Of a DNA stretch of 64,000 nt, positions 63,545-64,000 are shown piece by piece. The DNA is from Devosia sp. Root635 (GTDB lineage: Bacteria; Pseudomonadota; Alphaproteobacteria; Rhizobiales; Devosiaceae), in the NCBI RefSeq assembly GCF_001427605.1, contig NZ_LMGZ01000021.1, positions 1 through 64,000 of the forward strand. Reading direction: 5' to 3'. Position 1 is the stretch's first letter; every line of letters starts with the position of its first letter. The translations under genes were made by a program, and so were the position numbers. Under the pieces are notes generated by a model. That model was given only the letters and a program-made list of their open reading frames with translations, searched no databases and had not been told where the DNA came from.

Positions 63545-63775
63545 TTAAGCCGAAAAGCTGACCGCCACGCCCTTCTTGCGGAAATAGGCCTGCATCAGCT
63601 TGCGGCCCTGGCGGTTGGACTGGGCCAGCTTGCCGGGCTCGAACACGGCTTCCTTGGCACCCTCGCTGGCCATGGCGGCCTTGAGGGCGGCAATGTGGGT
63701 ATCGAGGTCTTCGTTGTCGGCCTTGATCGAGGCGTAGATATTGTCGATGGCCTGGTTCAGGGTCAGGTCGCTCAT
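63545..63775 (-). CDS. Small hypothetical protein
   Basis: 76 residues, MSDLTLNQAIDNIYASIKAD..., predicted helical, with a basic C-terminal part (LMQAYFRKKGVAVSFSA). There is no signal peptide or membrane segment. GAGGAG lies upstream; the ATG at 63775 has better spacing to it than an in-frame ATG three codons earlier. I recognise no family. The coding look is good: it is the only long frame on this strand, has a strong ribosome-binding site and ends next to a repeat. Confidence 0.65.
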   Translation of the reverse strand: MSDLTLNQAIDNIYASIKADNEDLDTHIAALKAAMASEGAKEAVFEPGKLAQSNRQGRKLMQAYFRKKGVAVSFSA

Positions 63776-63894
63776 GGCATGCACTCCTCAGTCGCGCTGG
63801 CGCCTTCAAGACATCATCGGCGCGGGCTTGCCAAGCCCTTTCGGTGACTTTGTCCGGGCAGCCCCCGTGGCGCCGCCCGGAATTGGCATGGCCG

Positions 63895-64000
63895 TCAGGG
63901 CAGACGGAATTCCGGTCGAGCCTCGCCGGTCTCGCTGTGGCGATGATCCTCGATGAGCGGCCGGATTTCGAGGCGGCAATGGGCGGCGATGGGGTCGTCG
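63895..64000 (-). CDS. C-terminal fragment of an unidentified protein
   Basis: The last 34 residues of a minus-strand gene that extends past the window: DDPIAAHCRLEIRPLIEDHR, then HSETGEARPEFRLP and a TGA at 63897-63895. The reading frame stays open to the edge and its composition is protein-like, but no domain can be named from this tail. In rhizobia trigger factor often precedes clpP; this tail does not look like trigger factor. Confidence 0.55.
   Translation of the reverse strand, partial: DDPIAAHCRLEIRPLIEDHRHSETGEARPEFRLP

Overview
This window is from a GC-rich alphaproteobacterial chromosome, most likely a Hyphomicrobiales (Rhizobiales) member near Devosia. The order assignment rests on gene order: a complete nuoA-N operon running into birA, rnj, DUF1467, proS, lolE and lolD; clpP, clpX, lon, hupB, tRNA-Val and tRNA-Asp upstream of nuoA; divK-pleD next to DUF3572; and plsY-dprA near topA. 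The genus is inference from protein style and intergenic repeats.

Layout. 0-0.4 kb: the left end of an IS110-family insertion sequence, with the transposase start and a noncoding leader that may encode its bridge RNA. 0.4-10.8 kb: plsY, dprA, murB, topA, an M19 dipeptidase, rnr, DUF983 and rpmG. 11.2-13.1 kb: pleD and divK on the minus strand. 13.1-18.9 kb: DUF3572, dinB, ridA, a glycerophosphodiesterase, a FemAB-like acyltransferase, a desaturase/SDR fusion and a HIT protein. 18.9-25.6 kb, minus strand: lolD, lolE, proS, then a small accessory gap (candidate sRNA, YjbR protein, secreted protein), DUF1467 and RNase J. 25.6-41.6 kb: birA and the uninterrupted 14-gene Complex I operon.

41.6-51.4 kb is accessory: two Omp25-like barrels, a periplasmic MsrA, and a LacI-controlled operon of a FAD oxidoreductase plus a CUT1-type sugar ABC importer. 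51.6-52.4 kb: tRNA-Asp, tRNA-Val and HU. 52.6-56.9 kb is a second accessory block: two related Tet-like efflux pumps, a secreted protein of unknown function, and a divergent TetR with three evenly spaced operators. 57.2-63.2 kb: the lon, clpX and clpP proteolysis genes, with a LuxR-type regulator between lon and clpX. The right edge has a small conserved-looking protein and the C-terminus of an unidentified gene.

The core genes cover lipid, wall, DNA topology, RNA turnover, respiration and proteolysis. Accessory genes sit at the joints of this conserved order. Intergenic spaces carry several families of dispersed palindromic repeats. I see no CRISPR array, prophage, integrase or rRNA operon. 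The less ordinary items are the IS110 leader, the triple TetR operator, a two-member family of secreted two-cysteine proteins, the desaturase/SDR fusion, the FAD-oxidoreductase sugar operon and an orphan structured transcript upstream of the yjbR gene.
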